Shown: positions 43,582-53,330 of the stretch, piece by piece | Layout of the letters: each line of letters opens with the position of its first letter | How positions within the stretch are numbered: position 1 is the stretch's first letter | From: an uncultured Planctomycetaceae bacterium | Lineage (GTDB): Bacteria; Planctomycetota; Planctomycetia; Planctomycetales; Planctomycetaceae | NCBI GenBank assembly: GCA_943787265.1 | Contig: CALSLT010000049.1 | Coordinates: 1-53,330 of the forward strand | Reading direction: 5' to 3' | DNA length: 53,330 nt | Made by a program: the position numbers and the translations under genes | Notes under the pieces: generated by a model | What the model saw: the letters and a program-made list of their open reading frames with translations, nothing else | Database searches by the model: none | What the model was told of the DNA's origin: nothing

Positions 43582-46451
43582 ATGTTTAGCAAAAAAAACG
43601 CCTCAACAGGTCACGCCGCGGTCCTCTCAGAATCGCGCAGCTCGCCTCTCCCGACGGACGCTGATTCTCGCTGCAGGACTCGCAGCAGGAGTTTTGAGCT
43701 TACGAGCTTCCCTGGCCGCGGAGCCGATCGAGTTCAAAGGGCACAAGGAAGTAGTATACGACGGCAAATTTCTTCCGGACGGAAAGTCACTCGTCACAGC
43801 CAGTTTTGATCAAACGTTGAAACTGTGGGATATCGCGACGCAGACAACTCTGCGAACAATGGAAGGCCACACAGGGATCGTCCTGACTGTTGACGTTTCG
43901 CCCGACGGAAAGCTTATCGCGTCTGGATCGTGCGACCGCACAATTCGTCTGTGGGACGTCCCCAAAAGCGATCCAGTTTCTACGACCAAAGTTCACGACA
44001 ATCCCGTCACGGCGATGTCGACTTCCAAAGACGGATCGCTAACCGCCACCGGCGATGACAAAGGGTTGATCCGAGTTTGGGCGACCACTTCAGCGACAGG
44101 CGATTCTGCAGCGACAGGCGATTCTGCCAGCAGTGCAACAGACGACTCAAAGCCAGCCAGAGAGATCTCGATCGGCCGAGCAATCACTCGGCTAGCATGG
44201 AGAAACGACAACAAGAAACTGGCGGCGGCGTGCGTCGATTGGCTCCGTCGTTGTGGTCAGTCTGGCAGCAGATGGTTCAAATCAGATCGACAGATTGATC
44301 GCGCACGACGGTGAAGTAACGGGCGTCGGGTTCACACCGAACAACCAATACATATTCAGTTGCGGCGCCAGACGGGTACGTCCGTCGGTGGCCGACGACC
44401 ATCACTCCGACGTTGACGTTCGAAGGAACCGCCAAGCCTGCCACCGCCGTGGCAATTCACCCCAAAGGCACAGTGATCGCCGTTGTTGATAAAAACGGCT
44501 CCGCAAAGCTTCTCAAGCGAGCCGACGGCGTTCTTGTGCATAGTCTTGAAGGCAATCCCGGCACCATAAAAGCCGTTGCGTTTAACCGAACCGGCAGTCA
44601 AGTCGCCACGCTTGGTTCCGATCTCGTGGTGCGTGTCTACGACGCTGGGACGGGCAAATCGGTACTTGAGACCGTCGCGGCCAGGTCGCCGTTGACGTCG
44701 TTGATGTTTTCGACCGACGGAAAAGACATCCTTGTTGGCACCGAACGAGGCGACATCCTTGCACATGCTATTGGCGAAGCTGGCAAGTTTCGCTCGCTCA
44801 GTAAACGCCCCAAAGCAGTCCGAGCGTTCACTTCAACCTCGGACGGCTCACGTTTGTTGTTTGCGGGCGACGACCAGAAGTTGTGGATTCGCGACTCAGC
44901 AACCGGCAGAACCACACGCGGCGTTGATTTCGACGGCAACGTCGCTGCCATCACAATTTCGCCGAACAATGCAGTCATCGCCGTCGGACTTGCATCTGGC
45001 AACGTGTTGATGATCGATGCAAAGAGCCTTGAAATGGTCAACCAACTGAACGGCCATTCGTCGGCCGTTCAAAAAGTGGCATTCAACTCGTCTGGAACTC
45101 AACTGGTTTCCGCTGCCGACGGCACCGTCCGCTTATGGGATCTGAAAGCTCAGGCGATCGCACAGACATTTGCCAATAACGAAAACACAATCGTCGACTT
45201 TGCTCTTCAAAACGACAACAAGTCGATCGTTACAGCTCACGCTGACGGGTCGATTCGAGTTGAGACGATCGCGGCGCAGATCGTTCATCGTGCTGACGAT
45301 GCTCGAGTCAGTGATCTAGCAATTGCCTCAAACGGTTCTCAATACGCAACGGCCGGAGCGGACGGAACGGTCAAACTGTGGATCGCGTCAAACAGCTCTC
45401 CGAAATTCAGTTTCACCGGGTTCGAAGGCCCAGCACTTTGCGTCAGCCTCAGTCCGGACAACCGGCAGGTCGCCGCCGGTGGAAGTGACAAAACGATCCG
45501 TACCTGGAACGTCGGCAACTCGTCAGGGCACTTCCGATTCAACGTCCCCGTTGAGCCTCACCGCGTCAGCTACAGTCCTGATTCGAAGCGACTTGTCGCG
45601 GCACTGACCAACAAAACCCTGCAATGTTTCGACCCGACGCCGTTGAATCCACAACCGGCCGAACCGCCTGGCCGCGATGCATCACAGACTCTGCGTGGGC
45701 ACACCGGAGTAATTTCCGACGTTGCCTGGACCGCAGACAGCCAGTCGCTGAGAACGAGCAGCGAGGATGCGACGCTGCGGGAATGGTCCATCGCTTCTCC
45801 AACCGAAAAAGGTCGATTATCCGGCCATTCGCAACAGGTCTACTCCGTGGCGTTCAGTCCCGACGGAAAAAACGATCGCTTCCACGTCTGCCGACAAGAC
45901 AGTCCGGCTTTGGGATGTGGAGACTCGCAAAGCCATCAAGACTCTGGCCACGTTTCCATCGGCGGTGTACGGGCTGGATTTTTCTTCGGATGGTCGACAG
46001 CTCGTTGCATCTGGAGCCGACAGCACAGTTCGATTGTTCGACGTAAGCAATGGTCAAACGATTCGGCAATTCGACGGGCCGGAACACGCGATCTACACCG
46101 TAGCTTTCAGTCCTGACGACAGTCGCATTGTGGCAGCGGGAATGGGACTTGGCTCCCAACGGAACGTCTACCTCTGGTCCACAGATTCCAGTCAGACAAC
46201 AGCCGTCCTGCGGGGGCACGACGACGATATCTACCAGACGCAATTTAACTCGACGGGTTCTCGTTTACTGTCTATCGGCTATTCTGGTTCGCTGCGGATT
46301 TGGGACGTCGAGACCAGCAAGCCGCTCCTTGAGCAAAATTCAGGGAGTCGTTAGTTACTCCGGAGTGTTCTCACCGGACGATTCGACTCTGCTGATTACT
46401 TCCAACGATCAAACCGCACGACTGATTACACTGCCAGATCCCGCAAAGTAG
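43582..46451 (+). CDS. secreted WD40 beta-propeller protein, several frameshifts in this sequence
   Basis: About 955 residues once repaired. The N terminus has an export signal (RRTLILAAGLAAGVLSLRASLAA). The body is a string of WD40 repeats (FKGHKEVVYDGKFLPDGKSLVTAS, MEGHTGIVLTVDVSPDGKLIASGS, LNGHSSAVQKVAFNSSGTQLVSA, LRGHTGVISDVAWTADSQSL, LSGHSQQVYSVAFSPDGK, LRGHDDDIYQTQFNSTGS), probably two propellers. Five single-base excesses break it: A8 at 43591-43598, TT at 44239-44240, CC at 44368-44369, A6 at 45867-45872 and GGG at 46343-46345. Removing one base at each gives one continuous frame from ATG 43582, which has AGGAG upstream. Likely a protein-binding scaffold outside the cytoplasm. Confidence 0.82.
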
Positions 46452-46511
46452 CGGGCCATTGAAAAGAAAAAGTCACTCTCAAATCTAGCGACCGCTCTAC
46501 AGGATAGAATC

Positions 46512-46692
46512 ATGACGGGTTACACAGTCCACACCGGAACGTCCAAGAAGTTCACAGAAGGTTGGGACAATATTTTTGAAAACAATAAATCGGCTGGCAA
46601 AAAATCCGGAACGAAAAAGAAAGCAGCAAAGAAGTCGGCAACGGCAAAAGCGAAGTCTGCTGCAAAGAAAAAGAAGAACAAAAAACGGCTGA
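46512..46692 (+). CDS. small Lys/Ala-rich basic protein
   Basis: A short conserved N terminus (MTGYTVHTGTSKKFTEGWDNIF) is followed by a tail made almost wholly of Lys, Ala and Ser, like histone H1 or nucleoid tails. As given, the frame runs on to 46865 and overlaps the kinase gene. If one A is removed from the A6 run at 46680-46685, it ends in KKKKNKNG and a TGA at 46690-46692, before the kinase start. I prefer that reading, about 59 residues. Likely role: nucleic-acid binding. Similar small proteins seem to occur in other planctomycetes. Confidence 0.6.
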
Positions 46693-46723
46693 TCGACTCA
46701 GCTCGCTTCATAAGGCCAGGTAG

Positions 46724-49700
46724 ATGTCGTCGTCTTCACCCCCGACAGGAGTCGCTCACAACGAGCTCGCACAGCAGCTCCTGCAGGCGATGCCCGAAGC
46801 TGTTTTCCTGGTTGATGTTGAATCGCTTGCAATCCTCGCGACCAATTCCCATGCGGAGCGGCTGACTGGCCGCCGCAGTGCCCAATTAGTTGATCAGCAC
46901 ATCTCAGCAATCGTCGAGACTTCAGACGGCACTGATGTCTCTACGATCTGGCAAGACAGTCAAGAGCCGGGGTCCGATCAACCATCGGGGCTGATTCAGT
47001 TTTTGAACGACGACGGTCATCGATCTGCAACGATGGCTGCGACGTGCAGCCAGTTCGAAACTGACGGCCGCCTGGCAGTATTACTCGTCATCAGCGACGA
47101 CGCAGAACTGGCTCGTCTCCGTGGAATTGAAGAAGAACATCGAGATAACGCAGCCAAGCTGGAGCAGGTTTTTCATGCACTGGAGGGGTTTGCCTGGGAA
47201 TTCGATCCGGCCACCAACGCATTCACCTATGTTTCTCCGAGAGCCAAAGAGATCTTCGGGTACGAAACATCCGCCTGGATCGGCAACCCGGACTTCTTTC
47301 CCAGCATAATTCACCCCGAAGATCGCGAGTCAGTGCTCAGCTTCTGCGCTTTCGAAACAGCGGCAGGGGCTGAACATACAATGACCTATCGTATGCTCGC
47401 CGCAGACGGTGCTTTCAAATGGGTCCGGGACATCGTCTACCTGGCTCGTGATGACGCAGGAGCAGTGAGTCATCTTCGTGGGTTAATGATTGACATCACG
47501 GACGAACATCATCTTCGTCACCGGTTGATCCACAGCGAAAAACGATTCCACCGTCTGTTCGATGAGTCCCCGACTGCGTTGATCGAAATGGATTGGAGCG
47601 ATGTTCGAAAGCGGCTTATTGAAATTTCCGAATCCGGTGTCGACGACCTTCGAACCTGGTTGGAGGAGAATCCTGATGAACTCATTCACCTAAGTTCCCT
47701 TGGCCGCATCACAACGGTCAATCAAAGCGCTCTCACAATGTTCGAGGCTTCGAGCATTGACGACTTTCGAGGTCACGTACGAAGTATTATGCGCGAAGAC
47801 TCGATGGCCGCACTTAGAGAACACGTCCTGTTTCGCATGGCGGGCGGACGAACCTTCGAGTCAGAAAATGTTAATTACACGTTCTCCGGCAAGAGGATCA
47901 ACGTTTTATTCACCGTATCAGTGGCCGACGGAGAGGAAGACTCATGGTCCCGCCTTTTTTCTTCGCTCACAAATATCACGCCGCAAACACAAGCAATGCT
48001 TTTGCGGGACGGGCAGAGTCGTGTCCTGGAATCTCTTGCCACAAGCCAACCCGTCGAGAACGTCATGGCTACGCTGACGGCCGAACTTGAGCGTCAATCG
48101 GCGCACGTTCACGGGGCAGTATTTAATGTAACACCAGCCGGCAATGCTCTGCAGAGACTGTCGAATGGAAGTACAGCCGAAGAAATCGTCACTCTTATCG
48201 ACGCAGTTCGAATCGATGATCTATTTGGCAATCCCCGTCAGCACGCTGACATTCACGTAACAGCCACAAGACCAAGTAACTCGAGTAACGAACGTGAACG
48301 TATTCCACCGTCTGTTGTAGAGCTTGTTTCCCGTGCAATAAACGCCTGCAACTACCATTGCGGCATCATGAAACCAGTCACTGATCAGAACGGCCAGCCA
48401 CTTGGACAACTGGCGGTGTTTCATACGACTTCCAGTAAATTCACAGCTCACGAGAAAGAAGCAATCGCTGCGTTTTCTGATTTGACCGGACTCGTACTCC
48501 AACACGATCAGCACCACCGAGCACTTACCGATCGAACGGACGAGTTGCAGTCAGTCTTCGACAGTTATCCAGATGCTCTGGTACGCATTTCCCCACTCGG
48601 AACGATTATCGAAAGCTACAGCGGCAATGAATTGACGAAACTTCTAAAACTCTCCGAAGCTCCCTCCGACCAGATTCTCTGGCATCTACTGCCTTCTGAA
48701 GTCTCAGGCCAGGTCCGAGCCGCCATCGCAAACGTGGCGGCTGGCATCCGCCAAGAAACGATTCATTTCTCGGTTGAGCAAAATTCAGCTCACCGCGAGT
48801 TTGAAATTCGGTTTCTTCCTCTGCCTTCCAGTTCTGAGCAAATTGCCATCATCCGTGACGTTACTCTTCTGAAGCAGGCTGAGCTAAAGCTCACGCACGC
48901 AAGTGAGCGGTTTCGTTATCTTTTTGACCATTCACCCGATGGCATTTTTGTCGAATCACCCGATGGTGTTGTGCTGGATGCAAACGAAGCCGCGTGCGAA
49001 CTGCACAGGATTTCTCGCGATCAACTGATCGGGCAAGACGTTCTGTCACTTGTCCCTCCTGAAGACAGACGCGCAGCGAGCACTCGCTCCGGCTCATTAC
49101 TTTCCGGTGAAATTTCTGAATTCGAATCGCGAAGTCTGCGAAGCGACGGTCAGGTTGTGGACGTCGGAGTTCGAATTTCCCCGATCACCTATAACGGCGA
49201 ACCAGCCGTGCTGCTACACGTTCGGGACATCACCCATCAGAAACTGGAAGAGGACCGCAAACGCGAGCAGGAAAAACAACTTGCACACGTTTCCAGGCTG
49301 ACAATGATGGGACAACTCGTCGCGGGTATCGCTCACGAAATTCGCCCAGCCGTTATGGTCGCTCTCCACGTTTGCTGACGTCTGCGTGGAATCACTTAGT
49401 CGACCAGATCTTCAGGAGCGTCTCCCCCAGATCCGTGAGGTCGCCGGTAAAGTTGTTTCCGAGGCGCGACGAGTCAACGCGATTACCACTCGAATGTTCT
49501 CATTCGCAAGGAAAGGAACGTCCGAGAGAACAACCTGTGAAATCGGCGAAATCGTCCGCGATGCCGTTGAGTTGACGGCTGGCCGGGCTCGGTCCAGTCG
49601 AATCCGAACGACCGTGGGAGTCGAAAGCGACGTACCGGCAATCGTCTGTGATCGCGTCCTGATCGAGCAGACGTTCGCCAACTTGCTCAACAATGCCTAC

Positions 49701-50017
49701 GCGGCACTGGCCACTCACCCAAGCGACGAACGCAAGGTTCAGGTTGAAATTCGCCTCGATTCTGAAGATCACGGTTACGTTACCGTATCAATTCGAGACA
49801 ATGGTCCGGGATTGCCCCATGGAATCGTTCCTGAACAGCTATTCGAAGGGTTTCTTCACCACCGGACAATCCGGTTTTAGGGATCGGACTGGCACTCAGC
49901 CGCTCATTTGTCGAAGATCACGGCGGGGCAATTCGGGCCGAACAGCTAGCTGAGGGTGGAATGGAGTTTGTTTTCACTTTGCGCGTCGACGGGAAAATAC
50001 ACGCAGATGCAGACTGA
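46724..50017 (+). CDS. multi-PAS/GAF histidine kinase (FixL-like), frameshifted in this sequence
   Basis: About 1,096 residues once repaired, with no membrane segment seen. PAS-like domains are at about residues 14-120, 150-270 (WEFDPATNAFTYVSPRAKEIFGYE), 280-430, 600-710 and 720-850 (RFRYLFDHSPDGIFVESPDGVVLDANEAA). A GAF-like domain lies near 450-600. The kinase core follows: H-box GIAHEIRQPL, N-box FANLLNNAYAAL, G-box DNGPGLP and GLGIGLALSRSFVEDHGG. Removing one base at 49345-49347 (CCC), 49851-49853 (TTT) and 49875-49878 (TTTT) makes the frame continuous. HEIRQPL is the FixL-type H-box. The stop overlaps the FixJ-like regulator by 11 bases, so the two form a pair. Confidence 0.85.
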
Positions 50018-50681
50018 TCCGCTACTTGACAAGCAGACTGTATTCGTAATTGACGACGACGAAGCCGTACGAGAATCGATCGCCGCACTGGTCGACATTC
50101 GTGGGCTGCCCGTTGAGACATTCGCCAGTGGTGAAGATTTTCTGGCAGCGTACTCTGGCATTGCCCCCGGCTGTGTCGTCACCGACTTGCGCATTGAACA
50201 CGGCATGACGGGGCTGGAATTGCAGGTCGCTCTGCGTGAAAGAGGGTGCGAAATTCCGGTAATCGTCATCTCGGCCTACGCCAATGTGTCGAACGCCGTT
50301 CAGGCAATGCACAATGGTGCAATCACGTTGCTGGAAAAAAACTGCTCATCAGACGAACTCTGGAAAGCCATCATCGAAGCTCTGGCAACTGACAGCGACC
50401 GCCGGGCGGCCAGCCAGGAGCACAAGTCGCTCCTTCAGCGTTTCGAACAGCTTAAACCGGAAGAGCTGGTCGTCATGCAGGGGGTGATCGACGGGCAACT
50501 CAATAAGGTCATCGCCAAGGACCTTTCGATCAGTCTCCGAACGGTTGAAACGCGACGTCACAACGTGCTGGAAAAAGTCGGAGTGTCATCCGTTCCTGAA
50601 CTCGTCCGAATTTATGTCGAGCTGGAGCAGGCTCTCGGGCAGGCACCGTTTCAGTACCTGATGGACAATGCGGATTCGTAA
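50007..50681 (+). CDS. FixJ-like response regulator (receiver plus LuxR HTH)
   Basis: A 224-residue DNA-binding regulator. The receiver has VFVIDDDEAVRESI (acidic pair), GCVVTDLRIEHGMTGLEL (Asp phosphorylation site), VIVISAYAN and LLEKNCSSDEL, with Lys kept but the usual Pro replaced by Asn. The C-terminal LuxR-type helix-turn-helix reads VMQGVIDGQLNKVIAKDLSISLRTVETRRHNVLEKVGVSSVPELVRI. The ATG at 50007 overlaps the kinase stop, so kinase and regulator are translated together. It probably controls genes in response to the PAS/GAF signal; its targets are not known. Confidence 0.92.
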   Translation: MQTDPLLDKQTVFVIDDDEAVRESIAALVDIRGLPVETFASGEDFLAAYSGIAPGCVVTDLRIEHGMTGLELQVALRERGCEIPVIVISAYANVSNAVQAMHNGAITLLEKNCSSDELWKAIIEALATDSDRRAASQEHKSLLQRFEQLKPEELVVMQGVIDGQLNKVIAKDLSISLRTVETRRHNVLEKVGVSSVPELVRIYVELEQALGQAPFQYLMDNADS

Positions 50682-50754
50682 CAACGATCAAATTCGACTG
50701 ATCCCCAAACCCAGTGACTTTTCCCGCTAAGCAATCGCGGTAACAATCCGCGGC

Positions 50755-51703
50755 ATGAACCACTACACAGACCGACTCCATGCCGCGATTGCTGACCGCA
50801 AAACTCCCGCATTGGTTGGCCTCGACCCACGACTGGATCAACTCCCGAAATCGATCATCGCAGCGGCTCGCGACCGAACTTCCAGCGAAACGGAAGCGGC
50901 GGCCAGCGCGTTTGATGAATTCTGCTCGCGAATCATCGACGTCGTCGCCCCGTTAGTTCCGGCGGTAAAGCCTCAAGCTGCATTCTTTGAGCAATACGGC
51001 CCAGCGGGGTGCCAGGCACTCCAAACGGTGATCCGTAAAGCTCGTAACGCTGGGCTTATCGTCATTTGCGATGCCAAACGCGGAGACATTGGATCGACGG
51101 CAGAAGCGTACGCAAAACGCCTATCTGGCGGGCTCTGATCCCGACGCCGCAATCTGGGCAGCCCGATGCGTTGACCGTGAACCCTTACCTCGGCAAAGAC
51201 ACGCTCGAGCCATTCGTTCGAGTCGCGACCGAACGAGGCGCCGGGCTTTATGTTCTTGTCCGGACGAGCAACCCCGGAGCATCGACCTTCCAGGATCGTG
51301 AAACCGACGGTCAAAAGCTCTACCAACGCGTTGCCGATGTTGTCGAAAGTTTCAACACTGAAGCAGAGGGGCGAGTGCGGGGTACGGCCCGATCGGTGCC
51401 GTCGTCGGAGCAACCTATCCAGCAGAATTGACCGAGTTGCGGGCGGCCATGCCAAAGACGCCGCTGCTTGTGCCGGGCTTTGGGTCCCAGGGAGCTGGCG
51501 CATCGGAAGTCGCGGGCGGCTTTGATGAGCGTGGTTTAGGAGCTTTGATTAACAGCTCACGGGGGATCAACTTCGCATATAACAAAGCTCCATACAACGA
51601 GCAGTTTGGCCCAGACGACTGGGAACAAGCTGTCGAAGCTGCGACCCGCGACATGATCAAAGAGTTGGCTGCAAGCACGCCGGCCGGTGAGTTGCAGTCT
51701 TAA
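50755..51703 (+). CDS. pyrF: orotidine 5'-phosphate decarboxylase (type 2), frameshifted in this sequence
   Basis: Catalyses the last step of UMP synthesis. The family is clear from PALVGLDPRLDQLP, VPAVKPQAAFFEQYGPAGCQAL, the catalytic IVICDAKRGDIGSTAEAYA, LTVNPYLGKDTLEPFV, GLYVLVRTSNPGASTFQD, PIGAVVGATYPAELTELR, PLLVPGFGSQGA and the closing INSSRGINFAY. Four surplus bases break the gene: A4 at 51114-51117, CCC at 51162-51164, and GGGG at 51368-51371 and 51379-51382. Removing one from each gives one frame to 51703, about 314 residues, the usual size for the type 2 (PyrF sub-2) form. Confidence 0.9.
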
Positions 51704-51721
51704 CCAGAAGGAGCTGCGGCC

Positions 51722-53034
51722 ATGTTTCGCAAACTACATGCTAACTCGCTCGTCGGACTGGCCGGGCTGTTCGTATTTCTGTCAGTTGGCATTTTCGATG
51801 TAACGGCCGACGACTGGCCACAGTGGGGCGGTCCACAGCGGGATCTCGTCTGGCGAGAAACCGGAATCGTTGATCAGCTCCCCGATTCGGACACCCTGCC
51901 TCGCGTCTGGTCGACACCGATCAGTGAAGGATACGGCGGGCCGTCAGTCGCCGACGGACGCGTCTACGTGATGGATCGGCTTCGAAAAGAACAGCGAGAG
52001 CGGGTTTTGTGTCTCGACGCGGCGACGGGCAAAGTCATCTGGCGACACGACTACGAGGCTCGATACTCCATTAGCTATCCGGCCGGACCTCGCTGCACGC
52101 CGGTGATCGACAACGATCGTGTTTACATTGTCGGGGCAGTCGGGCACATGTTCTGCCCTCAGCGCCGACGATGGAGCAGTCGTTTGGCAGCATAACTTTG
52201 TTGACGAATTTGGCACACAACTCCCGACCTGGGGAATGGTGGCATCGCCTCTGGTCGACGGCGACCAGCTGATCACTCTAGTGGGAGGCAACGAAAACAG
52301 TCTGGTCGTCAGCTTTGACAAGGCTACTGGCAAAGAGCGATGGCGAGCCCTGCAGGACACCGCCGTCGGCTACGCACCACCGGTGATCTTTGACTTTGGC
52401 GGACGACGACAGTTGATTATGTGGCATCCGGAGGCGATTTCTTCGCTTGATCCGAGCAGTGGAGAACTCATCTGGCAAATTCCTTCCCGTGTTCGCGCGG
52501 GGGCTGTCAATCGCGACTCCTCGCAGATTTGAAAACAAACTCTTTGTTGCCAGTTTCTACAACGGCCCTCGCATGATCGAGGTCGCGGACGACGGAGCGA
52601 GTGCAAAAGTCGCATGGGCTGGTACAAGCGACAATGAAATTCGAACAGACGGAGTGCATCCCATCATGTGTACGCCGTGGTTTGACGGAGAAAATATCTA
52701 CTCCATCTGTAGCTACGGCCAGCTTCGTTGTCTCGATGCTGCCAACGGAAAACGTCTTTGGGAAACACTCGATGCGACCGGCCAGGGACGCTGGTGGAAC
52801 GCCTTTATTATCCCTCATCAGGATCGATTCTTTATCCATAACGAACAGGGCGACCTCATTATCGCTCGCCTGTCGCCATCCGGGTACGACGAAATCAGCC
52901 GCGCGAAGCTGATCGAGCCAACGCGGCCTGTCAAACGTCGTATGACCATCTGGTCTCATCCAGCTTTTGCCATGAAGAGCGTCTTCGCCAGAAACGACAA
53001 AGAGCTCATTCGAGTGAACCTGGCGGCTGATTGA
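51722..53034 (+). CDS. secreted PQQ-like beta-propeller protein, frameshifted in this sequence
   Basis: About 436 residues once repaired. The signal peptide (LVGLAGLFVFLSVGIFDVTA) leads into DDWPQWGGPQRDLVWRETG, the family's typical N terminus. Repeats include GYGGPSVADGRVYVMDRL, CLDAATGKVIWRHDYEA, SFDKATGKERWRAL and CLDAANGKRLWETLDATG. The frame is restored by removing one C at 52156-52158 (CLSADDGAVVWQ) and one G from the G5 run at 52499-52503 (RAGLSIATPRRFENKLF). It starts 18 bases after pyrF with AAGGAG upstream, so it may be co-transcribed. Function unknown. Confidence 0.82.
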
Positions 53035-53200
53035 CGAATCGAGACTGACGGATTCATAGAACACAGCACGATGTTAAACTGAGTCGCCACACCAGGAACG
53101 ACATCTCGCTGCGTCCTGGTTCGGATCGTCGATCAGAAGTAAACAGTACCTTCACCGGTTTGTGCCGGAAGCCCAATAATTAGAATAAGGAGCGTCCCTC

Positions 53201-53330
53201 ATGCGAGAGGGTCTACCAAATACGCGACACGTCTCCCCTCGCTGGAGCCCTAACGGACTACTCGCCGCGGTCCTGCTGGCCTGCCTCGCGCAGACCTCTA
53301 ATGCAGACTTTGTACAACGGGTCATCACGG
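53201..53330 (+). CDS. N-terminal fragment of a secreted protein
   Basis: Starts at an ATG with AAGGAG eight bases upstream and runs off the right edge after 43 codons. The visible part is an export signal: a charged start (MREGLPNTRH), a hydrophobic core (GLLAAVLLACLAQTSNA) and a likely cleavage site after Ala. The body is outside the window, so no function can be given. Confidence 0.65.
   Translation, partial: MREGLPNTRHVSPRWSPNGLLAAVLLACLAQTSNADFVQRVIT

Noticed and set aside
42586..52503. Programmed ribosomal frameshifting in the broken genes
   Set aside because: The shifts occur in many unrelated genes at ordinary short runs, without slippery heptamers or following structures, and all have the same direction. 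Sequence error explains them better.
1..53330. tRNA, rRNA and CRISPR arrays
   Set aside because: No cloverleaf-like tRNA sequence, rRNA segment or regularly spaced direct repeat was seen by eye. A dedicated search with tRNA and rRNA models would settle it.

Overview
The window looks like chromosomal DNA of a planctomycete. The evidence is the set of lineage-typical families: a TIGR03067-type secreted protein, a DUF1501 plus DUF1549/DUF1553 (Planctomycete cytochrome C-type) pair, five secreted proteins of PQQ-like/WD40 propeller type, Tat or Sec leaders on many proteins, a ThuA-like secreted protein and CxC/CxxC zinc-ribbon membrane proteins. No rRNA, tRNA, CRISPR array or phage genes were seen.

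Layout. 0-5.5 kb (+): a truncated gene, a GNAT acetyltransferase, two SAM methyltransferases, a HAD hydrolase, a nitrilase-family amidase and an EamA permease. 5.5-7.6 kb (-): TIGR03067 protein and a zinc-ribbon protein. 8.1-9.6 kb (+): a beta-lactamase-fold serine hydrolase fused to a PDZ domain. 9.8-14.9 kb (+): a tight operon of a STAS-domain protein, ABC permease, ABC ATPase and a two-domain ABC_sub_bind (TrpX-like) binding protein. 15.0-20.3 kb (-): the most interesting locus, a putative RiPP-type modification operon. It has an IS-interrupted nucleotidyltransferase-like gene, two paralogous membrane proteins ending in Gly/Cys-rich tails, a DUF692/MNIO enzyme, and a small partner protein whose start overlaps the MNIO stop. 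20.4-26.4 kb: PQQ-like propeller proteins around a Tat-exported protein of unknown function. 27-29 kb (+): a cold-shock-type group (DEAD-box helicase, small basic protein with an apparent ATC start, cold-shock-domain protein, terminator). 29-34.7 kb: DUF1501 and DUF1549/1553 pair, and a divergent PQQ-like gene. 34.9-37.3 kb: FHA-GAF-class III cyclase, converging on an FHA protein across a strong bidirectional terminator. 38-42 kb (+): glycosidase-like secreted protein, ThuA-like protein, repeat-rich spacer, MFS transporter. 42-53.3 kb (+): purine nucleoside phosphorylase, receiver protein, WD40 propeller, small Lys/Ala-rich protein, multi-PAS histidine kinase with a FixJ-like regulator, pyrF, PQQ-like protein and a truncated secreted protein.

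Quality. Eight genes (one at 13.75 kb, the rest between 42.5 and 52.6 kb) are broken by single-base frameshifts. In every case I could read, 18 sites in all, deleting one base from a run of identical bases restores the conserved protein. This one-directional pattern looks like sequencing or assembly error, not biology. I annotate these as single genes and give the repair position.

Candidate new system. The MNIO operon pairs a peptide-modifying iron oxidase with multi-pass membrane proteins that carry two zinc-binding knuckles at the N terminus and 4 or 7 cysteines in a flexible C-terminal tail. The tail is the obvious substrate. A decayed copy of the MNIO start behind the first membrane protein shows that the second arose by local duplication. 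An intact IS has since split the first gene of the operon.
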